Below, piece after piece: positions 28,580-38,258 of a DNA stretch of 64,000 bases. How positions within the stretch are numbered: the stretch's first letter is position 1; every line of letters begins with the position of its first letter. Location: positions 868,001-932,000 of the forward strand of contig JAIUOF010000001.1 of assembly GCA_020161355.1 (NCBI GenBank), given 5' to 3'. A program made the translations under genes and the position numbers. This stretch comes from Bacteroidota bacterium. Its GTDB lineage: Bacteria > Bacteroidota > Bacteroidia > Cytophagales > Spirosomataceae. The notes below the pieces were generated by a model, which did no database searches, was not told the DNA's origin, and saw only the letters and a program-made list of their open reading frames with translations.

Positions 28580-29550
28580 AGAGATTTTCGGTTATCATTC
28601 CGATATTCAACAGACCGGATGAGTTAGATGAACTTCTGGAAAGTCTTGAAAAACAATCTTTTAAAGATTTTGAAATTTTGGTAGTTGAAGACGGATCCAG
28701 TCTCAAAAGTGATCAGGTGGTAAAACAATACGAAAATACCCTTGATATTAAGTATTTTTTCAAAGAAAATGAAGGGCAAGGATTTGCCCGAAATTATGCC
28801 GCAAAAAAAGCTAATGGCGAATATCTCGTAATTTTTGATTCAGACGTAGTTGTACCCAAGGATTATTTTGAGACTGTAAATGAGGCACTTACTCAGGAGC
28901 CTTTGGATGCATATGGTGGTGAAGACCGGGCAGATGAATATTTTAATGACCATCAAAAAGCCCTGAGTTTTGCCATGACTTCGATATTTACTACAGGTGG
29001 CATCAGAAGTAAAAAAAACAATGCAGGCGGTAGCTATCAGATTAGGAGCTACAACATGGGTATAAAAGCTTCAGTATTTAAAGAAACAGGTGGCTTTAAA
29101 AAGACCAATATGGGTGAGGATATGGAACTGAATCACCGTTTACAACAAATGGGTTATAAAAAAGACTTTATCGAAGATGCCTATGTTTTCCATAAAAGAC
29201 GGGGAGATTTCGGTAGTTTTTTCAGACAAATTGTGAGTTTTGGCCGCACCAGAATTCAGCTCAAAAGAAACTATGGTATTCCTGTAAAGCCAGTACATAC
29301 TTTACCCGTACTTTTTACGGTATTTGTTCTAAGTTTACCGATTTTGTTTTTTTTGAGCAAAGCATTATTTGATTTATCATTGGGAGTTTTGTGGCTATAT
29401 TTTTTGGTTATTTTTATTGCATCAGCTTATCAAAATAGTAGTATTAATGTAGGCATTTTGAGTATTCCTGCAGCTTTTATACAACTTTTTGCCTATGGAA
29501 TTGGTTTTATTCTTGAAGCCATTGGAGGCTCAAACCGAAACCAGACTTAG
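28576..29550 (+). CDS. Membrane-associated family 2 glycosyltransferase
   Basis: GT-A glycosyltransferase of family 2, likely acting on a cell-surface glycan or lipid at the inner face of the membrane. The 324-residue product has the N-terminal nucleotide-binding strand FSVIIPIFNRPDELDELLES, the metal-binding FDSDVVVP, the acceptor-side motif MGEDMELNHRLQQMGYK, and two or three hydrophobic helices after residue 235. It overlaps hemL by 4 bp (ATGA). Acceptor and sugar are unknown. Confidence 0.88.
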   Translation: MKRFSVIIPIFNRPDELDELLESLEKQSFKDFEILVVEDGSSLKSDQVVKQYENTLDIKYFFKENEGQGFARNYAAKKANGEYLVIFDSDVVVPKDYFETVNEALTQEPLDAYGGEDRADEYFNDHQKALSFAMTSIFTTGGIRSKKNNAGGSYQIRSYNMGIKASVFKETGGFKKTNMGEDMELNHRLQQMGYKKDFIEDAYVFHKRRGDFGSFFRQIVSFGRTRIQLKRNYGIPVKPVHTLPVLFTVFVLSLPILFFLSKALFDLSLGVLWLYFLVIFIASAYQNSSINVGILSIPAAFIQLFAYGIGFILEAIGGSNRNQT

Positions 29551-29775
29551 TGACCTTCGAAGCATTGAAATATTATGATTAATAACAGGGTACCAGTCCA
29601 CGTGCAATGAGATTTTTTGGCATGAATAGTTCATACATTCAGTAAACTCATGAATATAGCCACAGGAGGGGCATTTTCCTCCGGTTTCAAAATGATTAAA
29701 ACTATCTCCGCAAAAACACTTCCAGGTCTGAAACGGCAGGGGTTCTGTTTTACAACTAGGGCAACACGCCTTCAT
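29530..29775 (-). CDS. Small multi-CxxC zinc-ribbon protein
   Basis: An 81-residue Cys-rich protein with CPSC (residues 5-8), a CFC element near 20-22, CPSC near 35-38 and a further C-x5-C pair, i.e. about two zinc-ribbon sites. Bacteroidota encode many such small proteins of unknown role; it may bind RNA or DNA or act as an adaptor. Its 3' end overlaps the convergent glycosyltransferase gene by 21 bp, so both 3' ends are shared coding sequence. Confidence 0.65.
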   Translation of the reverse strand: MKACCPSCKTEPLPFQTWKCFCGDSFNHFETGGKCPSCGYIHEFTECMNYSCQKISLHVDWYPVINHNISMLRRSLSLVSV

Positions 29776-29867
29776 AAATTAGTTTAAGGTTTCACAAAAT
29801 TAAATGTTTAATTTGTAGAAATCAGCACAGAATTTGGGTAATATTTTAAAATTTTATTGGATTAGCT

Positions 29868-31640
29868 TTGGAGAAAGAAGATTACAAAAAGAAAATAGTT
29901 GACTATCAAATACTTAAAAGACTATTTAGTTTTATACTTCCCTATAAGGGCCGTTTTCTACTTTTGGTTATTTTAATAATTATCAGTGCTTTACTTTCTC
30001 CGGCCTTGCCTTTAATGATTCAATATACGATTGACGGTCCCATCCAGGCGGGGAATTATCAAAACCTTAGTCTTATGGTGGGTTCGATGGTTTTATTATT
30101 AGTTATTACATCATTAGTAGCTTATTATAATACTTTCGAATCAGGCTGGCTGAGCTCAAGGATTATTCATGACATTAGGTTGAAAGTATTCAAAAAAATC
30201 ATTCATTTACGGTTAAAATACTATGATGAAACTGCGATTGGAAAATTGGTTACCCGTACTATTTCTGATGTCGAGTCTTTGTCTGATGTATTTAGTTCGG
30301 GTTTTGCGGCCATCGCCGGTGATTTGATGCAAATCGTTCTGATCATTGGTGTAATGTTTTATATTAACTGGAAACTTACTTTGATAAGCCTTAGTACCAT
30401 ACCCCTTATGCTGATAAGTACATATATTTTTAAGGAAAAGGTAAAAAAATCATTTAATCTGGTACGAAATGCGGTAGCCAATCTTAATTCTTTTATTCAG
30501 GAAAGGATTTCTGGAATGAGTCTGGTTCAAATTTTTAATGTTGAAGATCAGGAATACAGGAAATTTGAGGCTCTCAACAGTGAACATAAGAAGGCGAATA
30601 TTAAATCTATACTTTACTATTCGGTATATTTCCCTGTTGCCGACGTGATCGCAGCATTGGGGGTAGGATTAATCGTTTGGTACGGGGCCAGGGGAATCAT
30701 CGGCGAAGAGGTTACTTTTGGTACCATTACCGCCTTCATAATGTATATCAATCAGTTTTTCAGACCCATCAGAATGATCGCCGATAGAGTAAACACTTTA
30801 CAAATGGGTGTGGTCAGCTTATCCAGAATCATTGAAATATTGGACGATAAAGAAAACCTTGAAAATGGAGGAACTGAAAAATATCCTGTTGAAGGCAATG
30901 TGAAATTCGAGAACGTTTGGTTTGCATACAACGAACCACAATGGATTCTGAAAGATTTAAGTTTTGAAGTAAAAAAAGGGCAGTCGGTGGCGTTTGTTGG
31001 AGCCACAGGAGCCGGTAAGACTTCTATTATTAGCTTACTTAACAGATTATATCCTCACCAGAAAGGTAATATCATCATTGATGGTCATAAGGTTGAGGAT
31101 TTTGACCTGACCTATTTGAGAAGTCAGATTGGTGTGGTTTTGCAGGAAGTATTTCTTTTTAATGGCAGCATTGAAGAAAACCTGAGGATGGGTAATCAGC
31201 ACTTAACCCTAGAAGAAATAATGGAAGTAGCATCCGATGTGGGCATACATGATTTTATTATGAGCTTGCCCAGACAATACCAATACAATGTAATGGAGCG
31301 GGGGGCCACTTTAAGTATGGGCCAGAGACAACTACTGTCGTTTGTAAGGGTTTTATTGCAAAAACCAAAGATTATTGTCTTGGATGAAGCTACTTCTTCT
31401 ATTGATTCAGAGTCTGAAATGCTGATACAGCAGACTATTGAAAAAATAATGAAAAACCAGACCGCTATTATCATTGCCCACCGACTGAGTACAATTCAAA
31501 ATGCGGATAAAATTATCGTTTTGGACAAAGGAGAAATTTTGGAATCGGGAAATCATCAGCAATTATTGGAAAAACAAGGAACCTATGCACACTTATATGA
31601 GCTTCAATTTGACAACCAAAGTCTCAAAATATCTGACTAA
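29868..31640 (+). CDS. MsbA-type ABC exporter (fused membrane and ATPase domains)
   Basis: Half-size type IV (exporter) ABC transporter, active as a dimer, for lipids or drugs. The 590-residue protein has six transmembrane helices (about 20-320) and an ATPase domain with Walker A GATGAGKTS, Q-loop VVLQEVF, signature LSMGQRQ, Walker B IIVLDEATSSID and H-loop AHRLST. The only plausible start is a TTG at 29868, which is also part of a TAGCTTTG box (29863-29870) resembling a promoter; either that box is not used or the message starts inside the gene. The substrate is unknown. Confidence 0.9.
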   Translation: MEKEDYKKKIVDYQILKRLFSFILPYKGRFLLLVILIIISALLSPALPLMIQYTIDGPIQAGNYQNLSLMVGSMVLLLVITSLVAYYNTFESGWLSSRIIHDIRLKVFKKIIHLRLKYYDETAIGKLVTRTISDVESLSDVFSSGFAAIAGDLMQIVLIIGVMFYINWKLTLISLSTIPLMLISTYIFKEKVKKSFNLVRNAVANLNSFIQERISGMSLVQIFNVEDQEYRKFEALNSEHKKANIKSILYYSVYFPVADVIAALGVGLIVWYGARGIIGEEVTFGTITAFIMYINQFFRPIRMIADRVNTLQMGVVSLSRIIEILDDKENLENGGTEKYPVEGNVKFENVWFAYNEPQWILKDLSFEVKKGQSVAFVGATGAGKTSIISLLNRLYPHQKGNIIIDGHKVEDFDLTYLRSQIGVVLQEVFLFNGSIEENLRMGNQHLTLEEIMEVASDVGIHDFIMSLPRQYQYNVMERGATLSMGQRQLLSFVRVLLQKPKIIVLDEATSSIDSESEMLIQQTIEKIMKNQTAIIIAHRLSTIQNADKIIVLDKGEILESGNHQQLLEKQGTYAHLYELQFDNQSLKISD

Positions 31641-31642
31641 AT

Positions 31643-31656
31643 CATACAATTGTATG
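31643..31656. repeat. 14-bp palindrome after the ABC exporter
   Basis: CATACAATTGTATG is a perfect palindrome 2 bp after the exporter stop codon. It could be a small operator for the downstream WG-repeat gene or chance in AT-rich DNA. No U-tract follows, so it is not a terminator. Confidence 0.3.
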
Positions 31657-31780
31657 CATTATTGAAAATATTTTTCAAATCATACCTTTTGCTAAGTTTT
31701 TCTGTTTTTTTTCATAAAAATATCAACATTTTTGGCATAAGATTTGCTTTAGATTACATGAACAATAAATCATGTATCTC

Positions 31781-32977
31781 ATGAAAACCTCGGGAAAACT
31801 ACTTATTACAATTTCACTTGTGGCCATCAGTTTGATGGTTGGCAATGTGACAGCCCAGACTAAAAAAGACTTTAATGTTGGTTACAAATTTTCCAACGGT
31901 TTGGCAAAAATCTATGTTAACGAGAAATACGGTTTCCTTAATCGTGAAGGCGAGTTGGCATTTCCCTGCATTTTTGACTATGCCAATGACTTCACCAATA
32001 ATTTCTCGATCGTAAGACTCAATGATAAGTATGGTATCATTTCAATCAGCGGTTTGCAATTGGTTGAATTTGATTATGATTATATCGAGTCATATTCCAA
32101 TGGTTTGGCCTTATTCAAAAAAGACGGCAAATTTGGATACATGAACGAAGAAGGTAAAGAGGTAATCCCGGCTTCTTTTGATTATGCCATGAGTTTTTCT
32201 GAAAACCTTGCTGCAGTAAAAATCAACAACAAATATGGTTTTATTGATAAAAAAGGAAACATAAAAATCCAACCTGAATACGAATTCCTGAGCTCATTTA
32301 GCGGTGACCTTGCCCTTATCAAAAAAGACGGAAAATTTGGATACATCAACAATAAAGGGAAAATCGAAATAGCTCCTGTTTACGACCAGGCTACCAATTT
32401 CAAAGAAGGTTTGGCAACAGTAAGAAAAGATGGAAAAAGTCACTTGATTAACGACAAAAACAAAACCATCACTGATTTTGGTTACGAAAGCATCGGACCT
32501 TTTACCAATGGTACTGCGGTATTCTCTAACAACGGAAAATATGGCTTAATTAACAGTAAAGGTCGTGAGATAATCAATAATTTGGATTATATCGAAGAAT
32601 CATCAGAAGGTATGCTTGCATTTGAATTGAACAACCGTTGGGGATTCATCGACAATAAAGGTACTGTAGTAATCGCTCCTTCATTTGAGAGAGTAAGAGG
32701 TTTCTCTCACGGTTTGGCAGCTGTAGCCATCAATAAAAAATATGGATTCATCGATAACAAAGGAAAAACAGTGGTTCCATTGATGTTTGACTATGCCAAT
32801 GATTTCTCAGAGGGATTTGCCTGTGTTAAATTCCAGAATTCGTTTATTTATCTGAACGAAAAAGGAGTAGAAAAAATCGAAATTTCGAAAGCAATTGGCA
32901 CTCAGGATCAGTTAAATGTGAAATTTAACGAATCTCAAAATGGCACATTAATTTCAAGCATCGATTTGTATAGATAA
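31781..32977 (+). CDS. Exported WG-repeat protein
   Basis: Contains about ten WG-type repeats of roughly 34-45 residues with the core KYGFIDKKG or KWGFIDNKG. This repeat is thought to form a beta-propeller-like or solenoid surface, and its function is unknown. A Sec signal peptide is clear (LLITISLVAISLMVGNVTAQ). I use the ATG at 31781 (MKTSGKLL); another ATG lies three codons upstream at 31772. It is a single-gene unit ended by a strong terminator, probably a secreted or periplasmic binding protein. Confidence 0.85.
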   Translation: MKTSGKLLITISLVAISLMVGNVTAQTKKDFNVGYKFSNGLAKIYVNEKYGFLNREGELAFPCIFDYANDFTNNFSIVRLNDKYGIISISGLQLVEFDYDYIESYSNGLALFKKDGKFGYMNEEGKEVIPASFDYAMSFSENLAAVKINNKYGFIDKKGNIKIQPEYEFLSSFSGDLALIKKDGKFGYINNKGKIEIAPVYDQATNFKEGLATVRKDGKSHLINDKNKTITDFGYESIGPFTNGTAVFSNNGKYGLINSKGREIINNLDYIEESSEGMLAFELNNRWGFIDNKGTVVIAPSFERVRGFSHGLAAVAINKKYGFIDNKGKTVVPLMFDYANDFSEGFACVKFQNSFIYLNEKGVEKIEISKAIGTQDQLNVKFNESQNGTLISSIDLYR

Positions 32978-33004
32978 GAATAAAATAATAGTTAATAATA
33001 GTTT

Positions 33005-33037
33005 AAAAAACTCCGGGCATTTTCCGGAGTTTTTTTT
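33005..33037 (+). terminator. Terminator after the WG-repeat gene
   Basis: AAAAACTCCGG (33006-33016) pairs with CCGGAGTTTTT (33024-33034), followed by further T residues. It lies 28 bp past the stop codon. Confidence 0.9.
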
Positions 33038-33125
33038 GTGCCAAAAATTAGATATTAAAAAATATTAAAGATTTCATTAAAGCTTAATCAAACAAATGGG
33101 TTGTTCTTGTTCCATCTAACCAGAT

Positions 33126-34070
33126 TCACTGGTTTTTCATTGAATTGGAAAGGCTTTTGAATTCGGTAGGGGAAAGATTTTTCTTTTTCTTGAATATTCT
33201 GCAGAAATAGGAGAAACTATTAAATCCGCTGGCCAAATATGCCTCTTTTACGCTTATTTTTGGATTTCTCAGCATACTCTCAGCAATTTTTAGCCTTTCT
33301 TCAATAATAAAATCATTCGGCGTTGCCCCCAGCTCATGTTTGAAGGTACGATAAAAACTCGATTCACTCATGTAAGCTTTTTCGCTTAGAATATCTATGG
33401 AAAGATCTTCGGTGATATTTTCTCTTATGTATTTAATCACAAAAGAGAGCCGGTCGTTATTGGAATCTGTATAAGATTTTTTCAAATACATCGATTTAGT
33501 TTCGGTTTGTAATATCCTGATAACCAGTTCCTGTATAAGTAAATCGGAAAAGATATCCTTGGAAGGATGATTTTCAGTAAAAATAAAAATCAACCGCTGC
33601 AATATCTGATTGATGGCGATGTCGTTGGTAAAATGATAGTTATAATCTAAAATACTCCACTCCTGTCCGTTTTGTTTGGTGCCTCTTTGATTCAATGTAT
33701 CAACTGCCTCTTTGAGCTTGGTTTCTGACAATGCCAATGCCAGACATTGCGTAGGATTGGAGGGGGTGGCTTCCGGGAAATCTATATGCATGAGTTCATT
33801 AGACGGAAGAATTACTGACTCACCCGGTAAAAATCCAAATGACGGGGTATTTTGCAGGTGCATTACTTTTTTACCCTTTATCATACTAGCCAAAACAGGT
33901 TCCTGAAATCTCAGCATCACCTGGCTAGCCTGAATATGGGTTTCAAAAATATTCAGCTCGGCATTTTTTAGGGTATGAATCGTGCGGTTTTCAACCAGAT
34001 TTTCCAGTTTACGGTTTTCATAATGTTTCGCAGTAAGGTCGAGCATAAGACTTGGCCGATTAAATTCCAA
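33126..34070 (-). CDS. AraC-family transcriptional regulator
   Basis: The 314-residue product has an N-terminal sensing domain of the AraC_N type (FETHIQASQVMLRFQEPVLA...GKKVMHL, about 38-75) and a C-terminal double HTH (about 205-305: IDILSEKAYMSESSFYRTFKHELG and AYLASGFNSFSYFCRIFKKKK). It is divergent from an aldehyde dehydrogenase/DUF779 pair and very probably controls it: AraC, ALDH and DUF779 co-occur widely. Candidate operator repeats lie between them at 34126-34156. Confidence 0.88.
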   Translation of the reverse strand: MEFNRPSLMLDLTAKHYENRKLENLVENRTIHTLKNAELNIFETHIQASQVMLRFQEPVLASMIKGKKVMHLQNTPSFGFLPGESVILPSNELMHIDFPEATPSNPTQCLALALSETKLKEAVDTLNQRGTKQNGQEWSILDYNYHFTNDIAINQILQRLIFIFTENHPSKDIFSDLLIQELVIRILQTETKSMYLKKSYTDSNNDRLSFVIKYIRENITEDLSIDILSEKAYMSESSFYRTFKHELGATPNDFIIEERLKIAESMLRNPKISVKEAYLASGFNSFSYFCRIFKKKKNLSPTEFKSLSNSMKNQ

Positions 34071-34125
34071 TCAAAATATTAATATTTCAACAATAAACAT
34101 AACAAAACAAATTGACTTTTTGACA

Positions 34126-34156
34126 GAATTGTGCAATTACTTGGAGAATTGTGCAA
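34126..34156. promoter_or_regulatory. Direct-repeat operator candidate for the AraC regulator
   Basis: GAATTGTGCAA occurs twice (34126-34136 and 34146-34156), 20 bp apart, i.e. two helical turns. That is the usual arrangement of AraC-family half sites. It sits in the divergent region between the regulator and the aldehyde dehydrogenase gene. Function is inferred. Confidence 0.5.
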
Positions 34157-34265
34157 ACGATTGAAAGAATAATGAAACTGTATGAGAGAAAATTGAAATT
34201 TTATTTCACTTTTCTAAGATTTTTTTGTGCTATTCAATTTCAAAAAACTCTAATTATTTAAAACT

Positions 34266-35783
34266 ATGGCTAGTACAAACAACAATCTGGTGGCAAGACC
34301 AAATCTCAAATCTCATTATGATAACTATATCAATGGAAAATGGACACCCCCATCAACGGGTCAGTATTTTGAAGTGATATCACCAGTTGATGGAAAAGTA
34401 ATGTCAAAAGCGGCTCATTCTGCTAAACTTGATATTGAAAATGCAGTCAACGCTGCTCATGAAGCTTTCAAAACCTGGGGTAAGACCTCTTCAACCGAAA
34501 GGAGCATAATTCTCAACAAAATAGCCGACAGAATAGAAGCTAACCTCGAATATATTGCTGCTGTAGAAACCATGGACAATGGAAAGGCCGTAAGAGAAAC
34601 AATGGCTGCCGACATTCCATTGACCATTGACCACTTCAGATATTTTGCAGGAGTAATCAGGGCAGAAGAAGGAAGTATTTCAGAGCTGGACAAAGACACG
34701 GTATCAATCATAGTACACGAACCCATCGGCGTCGTGGCACAGATTATCCCCTGGAACTTTCCGATTCTGATGGCAGCATGGAAACTTGCCCCTGCTCTTG
34801 CCGCTGGTAACTGTGTAGTGTTAAAACCTGCTGAAAGTACACCCATTTCAATCATGGTTTTGATGGAGCTAATAGAAGATCTGCTACCTGCCGGTGTTAT
34901 CAATATTGTAAACGGATTTGGTGCCGAATTGGGCCGCACTTTGGTAACCAACCCTAAAGTAGCCAAAGCCGCATTTACAGGTTCTACCGCCACCGGTCGT
35001 ATGGTAATGCAATATGCTACCGAAAACATCATCCCGGTAACTTTGGAATTGGGCGGAAAATCACCTAACATTTTCTTCCCATCGGTAATGGATGCCGACG
35101 ATGAGTTTCTTGACAAAGCTATTGAAGGAGCGGTACTTTTTGCTTTAAACCAGGGTGAAGTGTGTACCTGTCCTTCCAGGTTATTGATTCATGAGTCGAT
35201 TTATGAGAAATTCATAGAGAAAGTAATCGCCCGTACTAAAGCCATAAAAGTGGGACATCCGCTGGATCCAACTGTGATGATGGGAGCTCAGGCATCGCAG
35301 ATCCAGAAAGACAAAATTCTTTCTTATATCAAACTGGGGAAAGAAGAAGGAGCCGAACTACTTTGTGGTGGAGATGTAAATCATCTGGGAGACGAACTGG
35401 AAGGCGGCTATTATATACAGCCTACCTTATTTAAGGGTCACAATAAAATGCGTCTTTTCCAGGAGGAAATCTTCGGGCCGGTGCTGGCGGTTACGACCTT
35501 CAAAACCACAGAAGAAGCCATAGAAATAGCCAATGACACGCTTTATGGCCTTGGTGCCGGGGTATGGACACGCGATGCCCATGAGCTATACACTGTGCCA
35601 AGAGCCATTCAGGCGGGTCGCGTTTGGGTTAATCAATATCATGCTTATCCGGCCGGGGCACCGTTTGGAGGTTACAAACAATCCGGCATAGGACGTGAAA
35701 ACCACAAAATGATGCTTGGACACTACCGTCAGTCAAAAAACATGTTGATATCTTACAACAAAAACAAACTTGGATTCTTCTGA
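34266..35783 (+). CDS. NAD(P)-dependent aldehyde dehydrogenase (AldB/ExaC-like)
   Basis: Oxidises an aldehyde, probably acetaldehyde or a similar short aldehyde, to the acid. The 505-residue product has the substrate-channel [21 protein letters not shown], the cofactor loop FTGSTATGR, the general base Glu in [10 protein letters not shown] and the catalytic Cys in [11 protein letters not shown]. The CTC context and the C-terminus [18 protein letters not shown] are characteristic of the ExaC/AldB group. A DUF779 gene follows in the same direction, an association well known for this group. Confidence 0.92.
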   Translation: MASTNNNLVARPNLKSHYDNYINGKWTPPSTGQYFEVISPVDGKVMSKAAHSAKLDIENAVNAAHEAFKTWGKTSSTERSIILNKIADRIEANLEYIAAVETMDNGKAVRETMAADIPLTIDHFRYFAGVIRAEEGSISELDKDTVSIIVHEPIGVVAQIIPWNFPILMAAWKLAPALAAGNCVVLKPAESTPISIMVLMELIEDLLPAGVINIVNGFGAELGRTLVTNPKVAKAAFTGSTATGRMVMQYATENIIPVTLELGGKSPNIFFPSVMDADDEFLDKAIEGAVLFALNQGEVCTCPSRLLIHESIYEKFIEKVIARTKAIKVGHPLDPTVMMGAQASQIQKDKILSYIKLGKEEGAELLCGGDVNHLGDELEGGYYIQPTLFKGHNKMRLFQEEIFGPVLAVTTFKTTEEAIEIANDTLYGLGAGVWTRDAHELYTVPRAIQAGRVWVNQYHAYPAGAPFGGYKQSGIGRENHKMMLGHYRQSKNMLISYNKNKLGFF

Positions 35784-35846
35784 GAAAATCCAAACCAAAA
35801 CTGCCACGGATTCTGATTGGGATTCGTGGCTTTATACTTTTTGATT

Positions 35847-36227
35847 ATGGAAAAAATAAAAAGACTTTCGGTAAGCTCTGCCGCATTGGAATTGATTGAA
35901 ATGCTCTCCTCAAAATTTGGAGATTTAATGTTTTACCAGGCTGGTGGCTGTTGTGAAGGTACTCAACCGCAGTGTTTTGAGAAAGGGGGCTTTTATTTAA
36001 GGTATGGGGATGTATGTATCGGAGAAATTAACGGTTTTGAATTTTGGGTAGATAAAGATCTATTTGAATATTGGAAACACGCACATTTTACGCTTGATGT
36101 AGTAGATGGTTTTGGACCGGGAGGATTTTCGTTAGAAACGCCTTATGGCAAAACTTTTAAAGTTGAATACCGGTTGTTTACAGAAGAGGAAAGTAAAAAT
36201 CTGACAGAAGTACGGTTAAATGAATAA
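35847..36227 (+). CDS. DUF779 domain protein
   Basis: A 126-residue protein of the DUF779 family, of unknown biochemical role and regularly encoded beside AldB/ExaC aldehyde dehydrogenases. It contains MFYQAGGCCEGTQPQCF, whose three Cys suggest metal or thiol chemistry, and the conserved DVVDGFGPGGFSLE. I use the ATG at 35847 (MEKIKRLSV); an upstream in-frame start adds ten hydrophobic residues and is less likely. It lies 63 bp after the dehydrogenase gene and is probably cotranscribed with it. Confidence 0.85.
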   Translation: MEKIKRLSVSSAALELIEMLSSKFGDLMFYQAGGCCEGTQPQCFEKGGFYLRYGDVCIGEINGFEFWVDKDLFEYWKHAHFTLDVVDGFGPGGFSLETPYGKTFKVEYRLFTEEESKNLTEVRLNE

Positions 36228-36830
36228 ATCTTATCTAAAACCTAGTCCAAGGGTACATATAATTCATTTAAAATAACTCCATTTTTAAGGAAAATATTAA
36301 AAATAATCTGACACTGCCCCATGTTGAAAAAGGCGGACTGTTCATATGGAGTGTAATATTTCATTTATTCATTACTAAATTGGGAAATCACTTTTTAAGA
36401 AATTATTATAAAAACTTTACAGATATTCAGAGTGTTTTCAATTGAATTTATTTTCCACCGATTAAATTTAATATTTTCGAAAACATGACCTTTTTATTAT
36501 TGTAAATGAAGTTTTTACTTACTACAAAAAAATAATTCTCTTAAATATATACTTTACGTCGCCTATCCGGCGGGGACTTACTTTTTTTTGAAAAAAAGTA
36601 AGCAAAAAAACATTCATAAAACCGCAACGGCGGACCGTAATGATCCTCTCTAAAAATTTGATTTTTAACATCTTATAAGGTTTCACATTTGTGTGAATCA
36701 AATTTTTAGAACGGACTGTTTTATGATTTTAAGGAACATTTTTATTATTAACTATTGACAAACATTTGTCTTTTGATTAATAAATTCTAAAGACTTTAAA
36801 ATAAAAATTTGCAGGTAAAAGTATAAAAAA
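36228..36830. other. Gene-free AT-rich interval
   Basis: About 600 bp between DUF779 and the tolC-like gene (both 3' ends). I see no ORF with coding character. Its only clear structure is the nested-hairpin repeat at 36558-36725. Confidence 0.7.
36558..36725. repeat. Nested-hairpin repeat element, copy 1
   Basis: A first hairpin CTTAC..GTAAG around a T8/A7 run (36577-36602). A second structure follows in which CATAAAAC (36615-36622) pairs with GTTTTATG (36718-36725) and encloses a 14-bp stem (36650-36663 with 36696-36709). A second copy with different stem sequences but the same architecture is at 47659-47833. It lies between two convergent gene ends. It is not a coding element; it could be a REP-like mobile repeat. 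Confidence 0.7.
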
Positions 36831-38255
36831 TCAATTTCCGGTATAATACTTATAGACAAGGGTGTAGAAATAATGCGTGTATTTATTTCTGATGACATTT
36901 GACCTTGCAGATTCCAGGCTTATTTTGGCCTGATTATATTCCATGAATGAATTCAGGCCTTCTTCAAAGCGTTCTTTTGAAAGCTTAAATGCCTCATTTT
37001 GTGCCGTTTCGTATTTTTGAGCCTGTAAAAACAGCTTTTTAGCGTTTTCGAGCTGGGTCTTAATCTGGAGCAAATCGTTCTTTACTTCGGTTTCGGCTTT
37101 TTGTAGCTCTGACTGAGCAATTTGCTTTTCAATTTTAGAAATCTGAATCTGTGTATTCCGGTAGTTTTTATCCAAAATAGGATATTCCAGATTCAGTTTT
37201 AATCCTAAACCAATGTTTGAAAATAACTGTGAAAGATAACCAAATCGCACTTCTTCGGTTTTGGGAACGAATGAAACCACATTTAAAGGAAACTTATTTC
37301 CGTTAATACTTACAAATTGATTTTCTGATACCTGCACCTGCTGCTGTGGCTCACCAATGAACTTAACCCGATTGAGTGCCTGGCTTGAGAAATTAGTAAA
37401 CAATCCTCCTGTAAAATACAGGGAAGGTTTTTTGGTCCCTTCTTTTAATTTGATTTGATTTTCAGCAATTTCGATATTTAATTTCTTTTGAAGCAAAAAT
37501 GGTACACCTACCAAATTATCCGATTTTGACAAAGCACTTTTCGAAAGGTCAGGCACCAGAGGTTCTTTCACATCTTTGATATCCAGATCGGGAGCATTCA
37601 TTATTTTTTTTAAATAATTCTTAGCCTCTATCAACTGATTTTCAACTTCCAATATCCCCAGTGTTTCGTTCTCAAGCTGAGCTTTAAGCTCAATCAATCC
37701 GCTGTTGGGTAAATTTCCAAGCTCAATCAAGGCCTTATTCCTGGCCATTTGCGATTCGATGATTTTCTTTTGCTCCACTTTTAATACCAAAATCTCCTGT
37801 TTCAGAACCACTTCCAGAAATGCTAGCGTTACCGCTTTTTTCAAATCAAACTTCAACACTTCTGATTCCATTTTCGCCGATTTCTGAAGTTTTTCGTTGA
37901 GAGACACCGTATTTTTCAGCATATCTCCCTTGTATAAGGTAGTACTTGAAGTAAGCCCGACCGTTGCAGAATTGATGGGTGTTGTAACAAACTGATTGCT
38001 CACCGGATCAATATTTCTTCCCAAATTAAAACCCTGCGAGAAATCTGACGATAAAGATGGCATTTTTTCCCGCTGACTTTGTTCCAGATTCTTTTGGGAA
38101 ATATTGTGCTTTTGTTCAGCTATTTTAATGTCAAAATTATTGTTGATGGCCATTTCCAGACAATTGTCAAGGGTAAGGGCAGTGTTTTTCTGGGCAGATA
38201 ATGTGAGACTATTTGCCAAGATCAAAACCCATATTTTAAATCCTTTTCTGCCCAA
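36831..38255 (-). CDS. TolC-family outer-membrane efflux protein
   Basis: Outer-membrane channel of a three-part (type 1) export system. The 474-residue product has a signal peptide (ending NSLTLSAQ) and the two TolC repeats of long helices; typical pieces are LTLDNCLEMAINNNFDIKIAEQK at the start and NALIELGNLPNSG mid-protein. It is the last gene of the C39-ABC / HlyD / TolC operon, 3 bp after HlyD, and thus the exit duct for the neighbouring double-glycine peptides. Confidence 0.92.
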   Translation of the reverse strand: MGRKGFKIWVLILANSLTLSAQKNTALTLDNCLEMAINNNFDIKIAEQKHNISQKNLEQSQREKMPSLSSDFSQGFNLGRNIDPVSNQFVTTPINSATVGLTSSTTLYKGDMLKNTVSLNEKLQKSAKMESEVLKFDLKKAVTLAFLEVVLKQEILVLKVEQKKIIESQMARNKALIELGNLPNSGLIELKAQLENETLGILEVENQLIEAKNYLKKIMNAPDLDIKDVKEPLVPDLSKSALSKSDNLVGVPFLLQKKLNIEIAENQIKLKEGTKKPSLYFTGGLFTNFSSQALNRVKFIGEPQQQVQVSENQFVSINGNKFPLNVVSFVPKTEEVRFGYLSQLFSNIGLGLKLNLEYPILDKNYRNTQIQISKIEKQIAQSELQKAETEVKNDLLQIKTQLENAKKLFLQAQKYETAQNEAFKLSKERFEEGLNSFMEYNQAKISLESARSNVIRNKYTHYFYTLVYKYYTGN

Positions 38256-38258
38256 TTT

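Noticed and set aside
34457..35116. 219-codon ORF antisense to the aldehyde dehydrogenase
   Set aside because: Shadow of a well-conserved gene; low-complexity Ser/Ala composition and no recognisable domain.
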